Origin: Lingula anatina
Taxonomy: Eukaryota > Brachiopoda > Lingulata > Lingulida > Lingulidae
Length of the DNA: 64,000 nt
Direction: 5' to 3'
Assembly: GCF_001039355.2 (NCBI RefSeq)
Contig: NW_019773513.1
Span: forward strand, 366,448 to 430,447
Shown here: one piece after another, positions 10,401 to 22,182 of the stretch
How positions within the stretch are numbered: the stretch's first letter is position 1
Layout of the letters: every line of letters begins with the position of its first letter
Position numbers and translations under genes: made by a program
Notes under the pieces: generated by a model
The model's database searches: none
What the model was told of the DNA's origin: nothing
What the model saw: the letters and a program-made list of their open reading frames with translations, nothing else

Positions 10401-11775
10401 TTGTGAATCAAAGCGAAAGTATCGTAGAAAAAAACAGGTAAAAAATGTGAGTTCAAATAGTTCACAGGTCATAGTACAGAGGTATAAATACTACAGATCT
10501 GCTGTAGTGGCGTCATTTTCTGACATAGTTGACCACTGATTAATTTATCTTCGCCAAAATATCACTGGACTATGCAAAAACAGCTAATACACAGTAGTAC
10601 ACTGTGTTTTATTGCATTGAACACGGAGCGACATATTTTAAAGCCACACGGAAAGTTATTGGTCTTTATCTACATTGATAGATAGATAGATAGACAAGCA
10701 GACAGACAGACAGACAGAGGGATAGATAAATAGTGAGCATGTCAAAGGGGTCGGTTGAAGACAGTGCTAGATGTTACAACACCTCCCTAGCTTAAAGAGT
10801 TTGGAAGGGTGCGTGTAAAGCTAGTAAAGGGAAGGGGTACGTAGCACTCTGCATACAAGGAAAAAACAATGTGTTTGTGTGTGAAACTGCTATGATAAAA
10901 CTTTCAATATATATTGAAGCCGAACAATAGGTGTCTAGTGCTCTGAAGGAAAAGATTTAATGTTCTTAAAAAGTTCTTTGCTTCAATTTTATTTCTTTGA
11001 TTTAATCCCATGAATAGATGTATACTATACATAAATATTAATTTTGACTAGATGAACATTTTAAATCAAGTAAATGACAGACCATTATATCAAACATAGC
11101 ATGGCCAAAATTATCATTCACTTTGCATTTCTACTGAAAATGGGTCCTGTCATTATAATCATGGAATTACCCCTCAAAAATACATTCATATTTAGTTAAG
11201 TTAATACTTATTCTCATCATTTCAAACACTGATTCACTGTGATGTGGTGCATCAACAGCAGATTAAACATTTACCCAACTGAAAATTAACCTGCACTAGA
11301 TGTAAAATATGAAAGTTAGTGATAGCAAGAAATTATGAAAAATAAAACAAAAACATGGTAGCAAGAGCAGCGTTTTAATTCAATTCTAATATATGATTAA
11401 AGATAAAGTAACGGACATGTAAATCGGTAGATTAAAAAATATAACCCCGTTTCTTATTGAGTAATGTTTACAGAGATTACAAGCAAGTATTTCTAAAATT
11501 CCTGATATATATTTTATAAAGGAATGAAATTATGACATAAGGCGAACTTTCGAATAGCCCTGTTGAAGACAATGTGAGGATTGCGAATCCATATATAATT
11601 CTGATGGTCGAAATATCTGATAAACATGCTGTCCCATGCACCCGCAATTAAAGTAAACCTAACAAGTCTGGTCGTTGTGTTTTTCTTGTCCAAGGAAAAT
11701 ATTCATACTTGATCTGACATAAGGAATGACACTAGTCCGTCTTTTGGGCATTCCATTCGTTTTTTTCTTTCTGCT
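10401..11775. other. Gene-free interval between copies E and F
   Basis: No gene is seen. A GATA/GACA tract lies at 10675-10735, and 10980-11640 repeats the intergenic sequence of the adjoining units. The segment 10840-10970 has no obvious counterpart elsewhere in the window. Confidence 0.5.
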
Positions 11776-12878
11776 CTACCAGTTGTTTATGTATCGTGTC
11801 TGACAACGTGGATCCGGCCTAGGAAAGTGTGAGTTGGTTGAGGTCCAATGAGTGGCCGCGTAATCGGGAGGTGCGCCCTCCACCTATCTATTTAAATGGC
11901 ATTGTCCTAGAAAACCATAGTTGTTAGATCTAAGTTATAGTGGTAGCTGTAGAATGAAGTGTCCTGGAAGTTCTAAGCACTGACCAGACGTGAAGTTTCC
12001 TGGGATTTCTCGGGTCGGGTGCGGAATATTCCATAGCAACAGGGGAGGATGACGGCCAAAACACCGACAATAATCAGGACGACCGCAGCAGCATCGCTGA
12101 CAACATACTGACAGTCCTGCAAATATGACATATAAATGTTCAAGCGGGCTTTCAAAATAGGTTTTGCTATATCTCTTTACAGGCGCAGAATTGGTATTAG
12201 ACACTGTATCTTAACTTAAAATCCGTTATATTAGAGTAACGCTTATAAAATGTCTAATAGGGCTCTATGGGACTCTATATGAATTCTACGGGACTCTACA
12301 GGAATCCTACATGCGTCCATGGGATTCTTTAGGATCAAACGTCGATCCTATAGGATTCTCAATATGGGCATATGTCCTATAGATCCCCAGAGAAACGCTG
12401 GTCAAATTTATATAGGGGGTCCTATCAGAAAATTTCTCACCCTAACTTTCCAAGATACGGTGAAAATCGATAGATATACTCATTACCATAACGAACTGCG
12501 TAGTATCTGTTCATGATACTATGAGCGGATCCAGAAGAATACAACTGCTATAGCAAACACCTCGTTAAAAGTTGCTTTTACTCGGGAAATCTGAACCGAA
12601 AGACTTTTTTTGTATAATTCCAGTGCTTTTACTATGTCTATGTCAAACAGCTAATACTAAGTGCAGTAAAAGCATGTTAAAACATGTTGTTCTTTTTTCC
12701 ATTCTGGTGGCGTCAAACACCGTACTAGTACAAGTACCTTGTTCTTCAGTCGATCCTCGGCGTGCAGACACCGTATTCCGAATGTCAGACAGCAAACTAT
12801 AAAAAGTATATACAAGACAGTCCCGATCACCCACTCTATGGTGTTTCTGTCCAAGTATGTATGTAATGGTGGATACAT
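11776..12878 (-). CDS. Copy F: three-exon family member with frameshifted C-terminal tail, 124 aa
   Basis: Exons: 12878..12738 (47 codons), 12116..11985 (44 codons) and 11877..11776 (33 codons plus stop). Exon 1 reads MYPPLHTYLDRNTIEW before TM1 and CLHAEDRLKNK; its ATG aligns with that of copy D, although the N termini are unrelated. Exon 2 is DCQYVVSDAAA, TM2, PCCYGIF. The tail intron (107 bp) has the same CTG|GTCAGT donor. Exon 3 keeps GAPPDYAATHW, but a one-base insertion right after WTS shifts the frame, so the HVIRHVT motif is lost and the protein ends SHFPRPDPRC...NNW. PPxY therefore survives while the C-terminal motif does not. It is either a decaying copy or a variant tail. Confidence 0.6.
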
Positions 12879-12913
12879 CTTTAAAACTGAGCTACCTCAC
12901 CGAACACAGTCAA

Positions 12914-12920
12914 TTTTATA
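12914..12920 (-). promoter_or_regulatory. TATA box of copy F
   Basis: TATAAAA on the minus strand, about 36 bp upstream of the copy F ATG, followed upstream by GTCCTCGGCCCAT at 12931-12945. It has the same layout as copy D. Confidence 0.55.
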
Positions 12921-12959
12921 GAAAGGAAATATGGGCCGAGGACAAAGCGCAACGCATGT

Positions 12960-13819
12960 GAATCAAAGCGAAAGTGTCGTAAAATACAGGTATATAAATG
13001 TGAGTTCAAATAGGTCACAGGTCATAGTACAGAGGTATAGATACTACAGATCTGCTGTAGTAGCGTCATTTTCTGACATAGTTGACCACTGATTATCTTC
13101 ACCAAAGTATCACTGGACTATGCAAAATAGCTGATACTAATTTAAGCACCATGTTTTATTGGGTATTGAACTTGAAGCGACACGTGACATCGGCACATTC
13201 TAAAGCCATGTAGAAATATATTGGTCGTTATCTACATTTATAGGTAGAAAGACAGACTGGCAGAGAGATAGGAACCAGTCATTATAAACATGGAATAACC
13301 GTCCAAAAATGCATTCACATTTAGTTAAGTTAATACTTATTCTCATCATTTCAAACACTGAATTACTGTGATGTGGTGCATTAACATCAGGTTAAAATTT
13401 TACCCAATTGAAACTTAACCTGAACTAGATTTTAAAGCTCGTGATAGCAAGAAATTATGAAATAAATAATCAAAAGCTTGTGATAAGCAAGAGCGGCATT
13501 TTTATTCCATATTAATGAAGTATTAAATTGAAAGTAACAGAAATGTAAATCGGCAGATAACAAATTAACCCCGTTTCTTATTTTTAAAATAATATTAAAA
13601 TAATGTTTTTAGAGATTACAAACAAGCATTTTTATCTGATTTATACATAACGAAAAAATATAATAAAGACAAGGCGCATTTTTGAATAGCCTTGTTGAAG
13701 TCAATGTGAAGATTGCAAATCCATATATAATTTGCTGGTTGAAATATCTGATAAAAGTTTTGTGCCCCATGCAGCCGTAACTGAATTAAATCTAACACGT
13801 TGGATCCTTGTTTTTATGC
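12960..13819. other. Intergenic unit whose gene has been replaced
   Basis: This repeats the normal array intergenic sequence (13320-13800 matches 11190-11670 closely). After about 13810, where the third and second exons of a next copy would be expected, the sequence switches to the unrelated 1.3-kb block that starts near 13820. No gene is present. Confidence 0.5.
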
Positions 13820-15135
13820 GTGTGTGAAATGTATAAGCCCCTTACAAGTCGAGAGGTATGATATAGTTTAGAGAGCATGCTTAACAACACACAGGTCAAC
13901 AAAAAGAAAGGAGTCAAGAATGCGTATAAAATGCATAAAGAAAAAGCCGGAGTCAATGCCGCATATATATGTCTTGTTTTCAATCTATGTGTCTCGTTTT
14001 CAGACTATATGCTAATAGTACTGTCAGGGTTAGCCAAACATTATTATTAACTGTCTTAATTACAACTGTACAAACACGGTGATAATTTTTTTTATAATAA
14101 ATAAATCTACATTGTTCACTGAATAAATTATCTTGCATTTACACACATGTTATCTTGCCGACGGCGTCATAATTCCGATTTTGGGGATAAAAAAATGCAA
14201 AATCGGTTTCTCAGATTTCTCCTTTACCTGGGGACCCATGACACCTGTTTTAAAGTCAATTTAATAAGACCACTGAGTACTCCGAATACCTGCCAGCGAT
14301 TTTTCTGAAAAACCGTAGTTCCGATGTTATCGTTAATAAGACAAAATAAAACTTGCATTTCAATAATGCATTGCAATTAGGGGCTCAAAACTGAAAAACA
14401 AAGCATTTTATCCAAAATGACGGCATGGGATTGAAGCCCATACACTTTCCGTCATCTATGCCAATTTTCGTGATAAGGTCTCGTTTAGGTGTAAAGTTAT
14501 GCTCCAAACCGATGGCCAACTCGCATCAAAATAAAAGATGTTAAATAGACGATAAAAGCTTTAAGTTGCCTACATGTTGTATGCTTATACACAGAAACGA
14601 GAAATATAAACTCTGATATTTTATGTTTTCGAGGGGATTTTATTGTTTTTAATCAGCACAAAGGTAGATACATTAATGAATAATAAGATGCAGAAAAAAG
14701 ACGCATTTGGATTATCATGTACCCTTTCAGTACCATTGAGTTTTTTTTCCTTTGACTGCTATTTATTGAGAAGAAACATTCTGATAATGACCAACACCAA
14801 ACGTTGTTGCCCGGTAGATGTCGGTATTCAAACAAAATTGTTCAAATATCAGACCTCGGACTGCTTGAGTTACGGCTAACAAGAAAATGCAGCAGCCACA
14901 ACACAAAGCACCTGATTTTATTACCCATATTTGAAACTATTCACCGTGAACAAAAGTGATTTTTCTGTTCCAAGAAAATGGGCCAAGGTCAAAACATAAT
15001 GCACGTCAATGTAAACCGAAAGCATCTTGAAATAGATTTTAAAAAAATTAGTTCAGATAACCTGTTTTGTTCAAAGTTCTTGATTTAGATTAAAAAGTAC
15101 CGCTTTAGCGCTGTCATTTTATGAAATTCAGTTTT
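13820..15135. repeat. 1.3-kb segmental repeat, copy 1
   Basis: Nearly identical by eye to 16913..18215, in the same orientation. It starts with a cassette ending GTCTCGTTTTCAG (with GCGTATAAAATGCAT inside), continues through about 650 bp of noncoding sequence, and ends with a frameshifted relic of family exon 1 and its upstream block. Its presence between copies F and G shows that the array also grew by duplicating a non-genic block. Confidence 0.8.
14803..14928 (-). pseudogene. Relic of family exon 1 (frameshifted)
   Basis: On the minus strand, ATGGGT is followed after a one-base insertion by a frame reading GALCCGCCIFLLAV, then a degraded continuation (VRGLIFEQFC). Copy H reads GALCCSCCLLLSVV at the same place. 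The donor AAG|GT has become ACG|TT. No exon 2 lies downstream, so this cannot encode a family protein. The conserved GACCTTGGCCCAT block is still present upstream. Confidence 0.7.
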
Positions 15136-15625
15136 CATTTCTTTGATTTATTCCTCTGTATAGATGTTAACTATACAAACATATTAATTTTGCCTAGATG
15201 AACATTTTTGATTTAAGTGAATGACAGACCGCAATTTCTTTGATAAAACACTGTACCCATTTTTATCGGCAGAAAAATCGGCAGATGAAAAACATTAACG
15301 CTGTTTCTAATTATAATTGAAAAATGTTTTCAGAGATTACAAGCAATCAGTTCTATCTGATTTATACATAATTAAAGAGTATAATAAAGGCATAAGGCGC
15401 ACTTTTGAATAGCCCTGTTGAAGTCAATGTGAAGATTGCAAATCCATATATAATACTGCTAGTCGAAATATCTGAAAAGCCTGTGTCCAATGAAGCCGTA
15501 ACTGGATTAAATCTAACAAGTTAGATCCTTATTTTATTCAATTTCATGTTCAAGGGAAGATGTTCATACTTGTAGTGGTATTGGTCCGACTAGTTTATAT
15601 TCCCGGTCTACCAGTGACGCTGGGT

Positions 15626-16460
15626 TTACCATTGGTATAGGTAACGTGTAAAAACGAGAATGTGCTTTACGACGGTGTGAGACAGGGTGAGCCAGTGAGT
15701 GGCCGCGTAATCCGGAGGTGCGCCCTCAACCTACAATTTTAATGGCGCTGTCCTTGAATATTGTGGATGTTATATGTAGATCTAATTCCAGTGGTAGCTG
15801 TTGAATTAAGCTATCAGGGAGTTCCAAGTACTGCCCAGGCATGTTTCCGGGGATTGCTTAGATTTGTGCATGCAACATCCCAATAAAGTGCAGCAGGAGG
15901 CCAAGACCACCTGAGCGAAGATTATTAGGGCGATCCCAGCAGCATCGCTGATAACCCAGTGACACTCCTGTAAAATAGCACAAAATGTTCAGGTAGATTT
16001 TTGCATAAGATTGTGCTATACATTTTTACAAGCACAGAATGTGTGTTATTTTTGAACGAAAAACTTCGGAAAATCCAGGATCCCTTACGAACATTTCTTA
16101 TAGGACTCTAAAGACTATGGTACTCTGAGTGGATTAAAAACAGTAAAATTAATACCCCCCCCCCCTCCGTTAAATTTTCTTTCGCTCTGACAATCTGAAC
16201 CGACTGACCTATTATGTTAAATTCCAGTGCATTTATCTCCTCAGACTTATTGACAATATTGTTAACATACGGATCTTCTACTCTTTGATCGTTAGTACAG
16301 TATTTGAGAATTCTTATTATGGTTGAGACCAACACCATACATGTACCTGTTTCGTCAGCCGTTCAATCGAACAATGTACTCCGTATCCAAAGATAGTGCC
16401 CGCTACAACTAATATGACGAGAGACCAGAAAAAGCACACCTTGAATTCTTTATCGGTCAT
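15626..16460 (-). pseudogene. Copy G: family member with destroyed tail donor, 91-aa product
   Basis: Exon 1 is 16460..16347 (38 codons, MTDKEFKVCFFW, TM1, HCSIERLTKQ, donor CAG|GTACAT). Exon 2 is 15967..15806 (53 codons plus stop, ECHWVISDAAG, TM2, CCTLLGCC). The position matching the D-F tail donor CTG|GTCAGT reads CTG|GGCAGT, so the GT is lost. Reading continues ETCLGSTWNSLIA to a stop, giving about 91 residues with no PPxY. The would-be third exon is still recognisable at 15724..15626 (GAPPDYAATHW, then a diverged end), now stranded. The intron acceptor side and the promoter block are kept. It could still make a short two-pass protein, but it looks like a decaying copy. Confidence 0.6.
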
Positions 16461-16534
16461 GTTTGAAACTTCTCACACCGAGCACAGTCGATTTCATACA
16501 AAGGAAATATGGGCCAAGGACTTAACACAACGCA

Positions 16535-16912
16535 TGTGAATCAAAGTGAAAGTATCGTAGAAATAAAGTAAAGGAATAGTTTTATTATCTGACTTCAGAT
16601 TTGTCACAGGGCGTGGTTTAGATGCTGCAGTGGTGTAATTTTATGACATCGTAGACCACTGGTTATCTCGATAAAATTGTCATTGGACAATTACCAAACA
16701 GCAAATACTAAGAAGTACAATACGTTTTTGGGCATTGATCATTCTGCGCCACGTTATCTTAATACCTTTTTAAACCACATAGAGGGATAGTAGTCTGTAT
16801 CAACTTAGATAGATAGATTGATAGATAAGCGTGCAAAGAAAGGGGCAACTGGAGCAAGGACTAGATTCGCCAAACCCCCAGGTTAAATAGGTTGCGTAAG
16901 ATGCGCAAATGG
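16535..16912. other. Gene-free upstream region of copy G
   Basis: Array upstream sequence with a short GATA tract near 16805-16830. No gene is seen. Confidence 0.5.
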
Positions 16913-18215
16913 AAAGTGTGTGAGATATTTTACAAGTCCCATACAATCGTAAGGTATGCCATAGTTTGGAGTGCATCCTTAACAAACACAGGCAGACAAT
17001 AAGAAAGGGGTCGAGTATGCGTATAAAACGCATAAAGAAAAAGCCCGAGTCAATGCCGCGTTAATGCCTCGTTTTCAGCCTATATGCTAAGGGTACTGTC
17101 AGGATTAGCCAAACATTATTATTTACTGTCTTACAACTGTACAAACACGGTGAAAAAATGTTTGATAATAATAAATAAATCTCTGAATAATCACTGAATA
17201 AATTATCTTGCATTTACACATATGTTATCTTGCCGATGGCGTCATAATTCCGATTTTGGGGATTAAAAAGATGCAAAATCGGTTTCTAAGTTTTCTCCTT
17301 TACCTGAGGACCCAAGGCAACTGTTTTAAAGTCAATTTGATAACACCACTGAGTACCCCGAATCACTCCCAGCGATTTTTCTGAAAAGCCGTAGTTCAGA
17401 TGTTATCGTTAATAAGACAAATTGAAACGTGCATTTCAATAATGCATTGCAATTAGGGGCTCATAACTCGAAGACAAAACATTTTATCTAAAATGACGGC
17501 ATGGGATTGAAGCCCATACACTTGCTGTCATCCAGCTAATTTTCGTGATAAGATCTCGTTTAGGTGTAAAGTTATGCTCCAAACCGATCGCCAAATCACA
17601 TCAAAATAGAAAGATGTTAAACAGACGATAAAAGCTTTGAGTTGCCTACATGTTGTATGCTTATACACAGCAACGGTGTTTTCGTGGGGATTTTATTGTT
17701 TTTAAGCAGCACAAAGGTAGATACATTAATGAATAATTAGATGCAGAAAAAAAAGACGCATTTTCCGCAGTTGGATTATCATGTACCCTTACAGTACCCT
17801 TGAATGTTTTTTATCCTTCGATTGCTATTTATTGAGAAGAAACATTTTGATAATGACCAACACCAAACGTTGTTGCCCGGTAGATGTCGGTATTCAAACA
17901 AAATCGTTCAAATATCAGACCTCGGACTGCTTGAGTTACGGCTAACAAGAAAATGCAGCAGCCACAACACAAAGCACCTGCTTTTATTACCCATATTTGA
18001 GATCAACTATTTAACGTAAACACAATTGAACTGATCTTTCTGTTCCAAGATAATGGGCCTAGGTCAAAACGCAACGCACGTCAATGTAAACCGAAAACAT
18101 CTTAAAAATCAAGCATCTATAAAAACTTAGTGTAGATAAACGGTTTTGTTTAAAGCGCATGATTTAGTTTCAAGAGAACCGCTATAGCGATGTCAACTTT
18201 TGAAATTCAGTTCGG
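16913..18215. repeat. 1.3-kb segmental repeat, copy 2
   Basis: Direct partner of 13820..15135. It keeps a TATAAAA within GCGTATAAAACGCAT (17020-17034) and the CGTTTTCAG cassette end near 17056-17067. It carries the same one-base insertion in its exon 1 relic, so the relic was already broken before this block duplicated. Confidence 0.8.
17869..17994 (-). pseudogene. Relic of family exon 1, second copy
   Basis: Same frameshifted exon 1 relic as at 14803..14928, with the same insertion and the same lost donor. It is non-coding. Confidence 0.7.
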
Positions 18216-18334
18216 TTTCCTAGACCATTGATCATGTATCTTGATCTTATATAATTAGTATCATTGGGTTACTTCGTTTGAGCCAAGCGATTAATTAAAA
18301 TAACTGAAGGTACAACTACTTCTCTGATATAAAG

Positions 18335-18376
<42 letters not shown>

Positions 18377-19220
18377 GGACAAACGGAGGGATACAGGTAA
18401 CAGGTTCTCAAATTGAATGGAAGGGATAGAAGAAAGAACGTAGATGAAGGATTATCGTGGAAATAATGGGCAGCGTTTAAAGAAATCAATTTAAAGAATG
18501 GGAAACGGTGAAGGTATCTCTCATATAGAGCCTGGGCTATCGCAGTAAATGATCGCAAAAGACGAAGAGGTGGCGACCCCACTTACCTGCTGCCAGTGGG
18601 GTTACAGATATAGGGCTGTGTTCACTCTTACTTATTACGATTAAAAGAGTGTGTGCAAAGACAGCGTACAAAAGGCCCGCAACCGGGGGGGGGGGCGGTT
18701 TTGGGAGTTTGGGGGGGGGGGGCTTGAAAGAGCCCCCCTCCCTTTTTGCAGGGAAAAGGTCCCATCTGGGTAAAACTTTATTTAGGTACAAGGAGCTTTC
18801 ATAGTAAAAAGTTCATTTTTTTTCAGAAAAATAACCCCCTATTGAAATTGCTGGGTACGGGCCTGTGCAAAGACGTGCATTTTGGTTTACAAAGACATAG
18901 AGTACGTAGACTGGGGAACCTACTTGTACAGACGTGCAAGGCACTCGTACTCTCCCGTGTAAGCCTGTCATTACGGCGGTTTGACGCGTAACTGGTGTGC
19001 AATCAATTACAGTAAAGCTTTTCATCCTTTTTATTATTCCGCTTGGCATAATTGCATAGTCTACAAATGATTTTCAACAAAAATTTAATGATGAACAAAA
19101 TCTGAAGTTTTTTAAATAATATAAAGGTTATCACAATGATGAACAGAAACTGAAGGTTGTTACAAAAACAGCACCGTGACGTGTAGGTGAATTGGCACAT
19201 AAAACTTAAACCCATTTCTC
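18216..19220. other. Gene-free interval with GA repeat and MITE
   Basis: Contains a (GA)n tract at 18335-18372 and a MITE-like element at 18672-18865. No gene is supported; open frames across the GA tract are low-complexity. Confidence 0.5.
18672..18865. mobile_element. MITE-like element with AGGCCCG ends (degenerate)
   Basis: Begins AGGCCCGCAACC and ends GGGTACGGGCCTG. The interior (GGGAAAAGGTCC, then CTGGGTAAAA) matches the better preserved element at 48480..48645. Two G-runs interrupt its left arm. No clean target-site duplication is visible. Confidence 0.7.
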
Positions 19221-19518
19221 ATTGCAAGTGATATTCAAATCCTTCAAACTTAGTGCTACTGCTAAAATTCCTCATTTGAAAATAGATATGAGATAAGACG
19301 CGCTGTTTCAAAGGCACGTTGCAATTGCAGTGAAGATTACAAATCCAATAGCAGATCGCTAGCAGATATAGCTGATAATTATTTTGTTCCATCACCTAGT
19401 AGTTCATGCATTATCAATTAGCAAGAGTTTAGTCGTAATGTTTTTCTCTTTTTAGAGGCGTTTATCCAAATTTGTTCTTCCATAGATTGTGACAGTTTTC
19501 GACATCTGATTGGTCTTT

Positions 19519-20489
19519 CTATTCGTTGTTCAGGCCTAGCTTACCAATGGTAACGTGTCTTATAACGTGGAGTTGGTGTACGACGGTGTGTGTTTGGGCG
19601 GTCAAGAAAGCTGTGCTACTCCATCCGGTTTCTTCGTAATCAGGAGGCGAGTCCTCGGAGTCCTCATCATCGCCGCTCAGGCATCCGTAACAGCAGCAAC
19701 AGCAGCAGCAAAGGGTGGCCAGACCACCGAAGACAATGAGGGTGATCGCAGCAGCGTCGTTGACAACACCTTGGCACGCCTGCAAAAGAGACATAAATAT
19801 ACAAAGTGTGCATGTGGGGATAAGGTTTTCAGAATTTAATGTTATAGCTTTACATTGCTAAAAGAGTAATTTTCTGGGAAATTGTAGGAATTTTCCAAGG
19901 TACATATGTACACCTATCCAATAATAATATTAAAATCTATAAACCTTTTGACTTTTAATATCTATAAACTTTAATATTTATTGTCACGGAAATTCGACAA
20001 TCTTCATATAAGTTATAAGATTGGCCTAAAATGGAAAATTGGACGTACAAAGTCGATTTTTAGATCGCAATTTGTGAACGGTTTGGTCACAGAATGCTTA
20101 CTGCTGCATGTATAAATGTATCACAGCATACACATCAGCTATTCACAAAAAACTGAAAGCGACTTTTTAAAGAGTGACATCACCAGTGAAAAACACTTCA
20201 GGTATCGTTCAAGGTTCGTTTGGTTCAGGCAATCTGAACCGGAATCGCCAAATATGTTGAATTTTGATGCGTACTTCAGCTCATACGTGCAATGTTCTAG
20301 ACATTTAAAATTTTCTCCCATTTATCTTTTTTAGGAGAAATATGGTGCTGGGCGACACTGTACCTTGTTCTCCAGGCGTTTCTCGGCATCCAGACACAAT
20401 ATTCCAAATGTCAGACCGCAGACTGCCAGACCTACGACTGACAGCAACAAACAGCAGCTACAACACAAAGCACCTGTATTTTCACCCAT
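19519..20489 (-). CDS. Copy H: two-pass Cys-rich PPxY membrane protein, 128 aa
   Basis: Exon 1 is 20489..20364 (42 codons, MGENTGALCCSCC, TM1, CLDAEKRLENK, donor AAG|GTACAG) and exon 2 is 19779..19519 (86 codons plus stop, ACQGVVNDAAA, TM2, a run of seven Cys, YGCLSG). The tail is acidic (DDEDSED) with a perfect PPxY and following Trp (SPPDYEETGW), then SSTAFLTAQTHTV and LHVIRHVTIGKLGLNNE. It is intact. It is divergent from copy J, with about 1.3 kb between the two ATGs. Its duplicate, copy I, is broken. Inferred role as for copy C: a membrane adaptor with a WW-domain ligand; not established. Confidence 0.85.
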
Positions 20490-20610
20490 GTTTGAAATCA
20501 ACTATTCACCGTGAACACACAAGAACTTATCTATTTGTTCCAGGAAAATGGGCCAAGGACAAATCGCAAAGCACGCCAATGTTCATGTAAACCGAAAGTT
20601 GCTTGAAATA

Positions 20611-20839
20611 CACACAATGGACAAAAGAAGTCAAGTGTCACCCCCTGAATCAGAGTAACCAAATAATAATCAAGTAATCAATAATCAAAGTAGGCAGATC
20701 TTGAGTAGTTATAATATCTGGCATAAATTTCGTGTTTTCTTAATGTTAATAAAATGATACCAGGAGCATATCATTCCACAGTCATTTATCTCCCCCAAAT
20801 ATTGGTTCAGTAGGGGTGACACTTCCATTGTCCATTGTG
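20611..20839. mobile_element. TA-flanked MITE, copy 1
   Basis: Ends are inverted repeats (CACACAATGGACAA...TGTCACCCCCTGA against AGGGGTGACACTTC...TTGTCCATTGTG), about 30 bp with small differences, flanked by TA on both sides (20609-20610, 20840-20841). A second copy in opposite orientation lies at 56037..56273. TA target sites are typical of Tc1/mariner-type elements; the family name is not known. Confidence 0.75.
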
Positions 20840-20872
20840 TATTGAACAAACAATTAGTTCAGATTTACGGCA

Positions 20873-21020
20873 GGGGCGGATCCAGAGATATGGAAGAGAT
20901 ATGGAAGCTTTCCAAATTATCTTTGTTGATACATCCTCCATTTTTGACCGTCTTCCAAAAAAAAAAAAAAACTTAAAACTTGAAAATCTGAACGTCTTCC
21001 AGAAGACAGCCTCTGAACGG
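20873..21020. mobile_element. MITE-like fragment with GGGGCGGATCC end
   Basis: Starts GGGGCGGATCCAGAGATAT and runs through a segment with CCATTTTTGACCGTCTTCC. An inverted copy lies at 47378..47545. Both termini are weak here and no target-site duplication is seen. Confidence 0.55.
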
Positions 21021-21798
21021 TTGTTCAAAAGGCATGGTGCAGACTCTAGAGAACAACTATAGTGACGTCATTTTATAATCTATGTTACTCAAATGCATAA
21101 GTATTTGTAACTGTTGGCATAATGTGAAAAATTGCCAAATCAAAAATGCGTATACTGTATAAGGCTTAGAAATGGAGTCATTTAAACAAAAAAGCTATTA
21201 TGCCATTAAATGTCTACATGCACATGACGCAGGTAGTTGAAGGGCTCTTTCCCAATGAAAGCAGCGATCTGCGTAGATCGACTCAACTCCGAGTGGACTC
21301 ACTGAATGCAATCAAATTAGCAGACTTACCAGTACAAGCCTCCCGTTGTTTTCAACGTATAAAATGCAGCTTTTCTGTAATCTACTCATCGACAAGAAGT
21401 TGCTTCTTAATACGATTGAATTTAGCAAGAGTTTCATCGAGAACAGCTGAATTTGATAATACGCCTAGCTTCTTCAGGCCGTTATGAATGCGACATCATT
21501 TCAGTGCATACACTCCATCTATACATAATTCATTGACCTCATGTCATGCGAACCCCCACCCCCAGGTATGATAATCAAACTTTTTATTGTGCCCTTATGT
21601 GTCTCTTATATATCAGTCATGACACCTTTTCGAAGGCATGCTAAACAAACCATTTCAACATATATGCGTAACGCAAAAAAGGGGACTAAGACATCGCCGC
21701 GTATTTGTCTCGTTTTCAGCCTCCCGTCCACACCATCAACAAGCGGAACTTCTCGATAAACGAGATTCCTTTCCGGGAAGTGAAAGCCACTAACAAAG

Positions 21799-22094
21799 AT
21801 GTCAGAGGAGAGATGTCCCGATTGCTGCGGCTGGTGCATGTGTCTGGTCGTCCTAGCCGTGGGGGTGTGTGGGTGGACGTTCGGCATAGGGTGCCTGCAG
21901 GACGACCACAGGGCCACCCGGGGGGTAATGTTTGTTTATATGTGTGTGTTTGTTGATAACGTAAAAAGTACCGTATCCCAGTTAGGTTCGGCCCTGTTTC
22001 GTAGTTTCACAGCCAAATCATAACTGCATAAGACCTGCGTCTCACGAAGTACATGTACCATACTGAAAAAGAGGGGCATTCTCTTCGTCTTCTT

Positions 22095-22182
<88 letters not shown>

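Noticed and set aside
11935-12204. 89-codon minus-strand frame over copy F exon 2
   Set aside because: The family frame (DCQYVVSDAAA, then TM2) is the conserved one; this is a shifted reading of the same bases.
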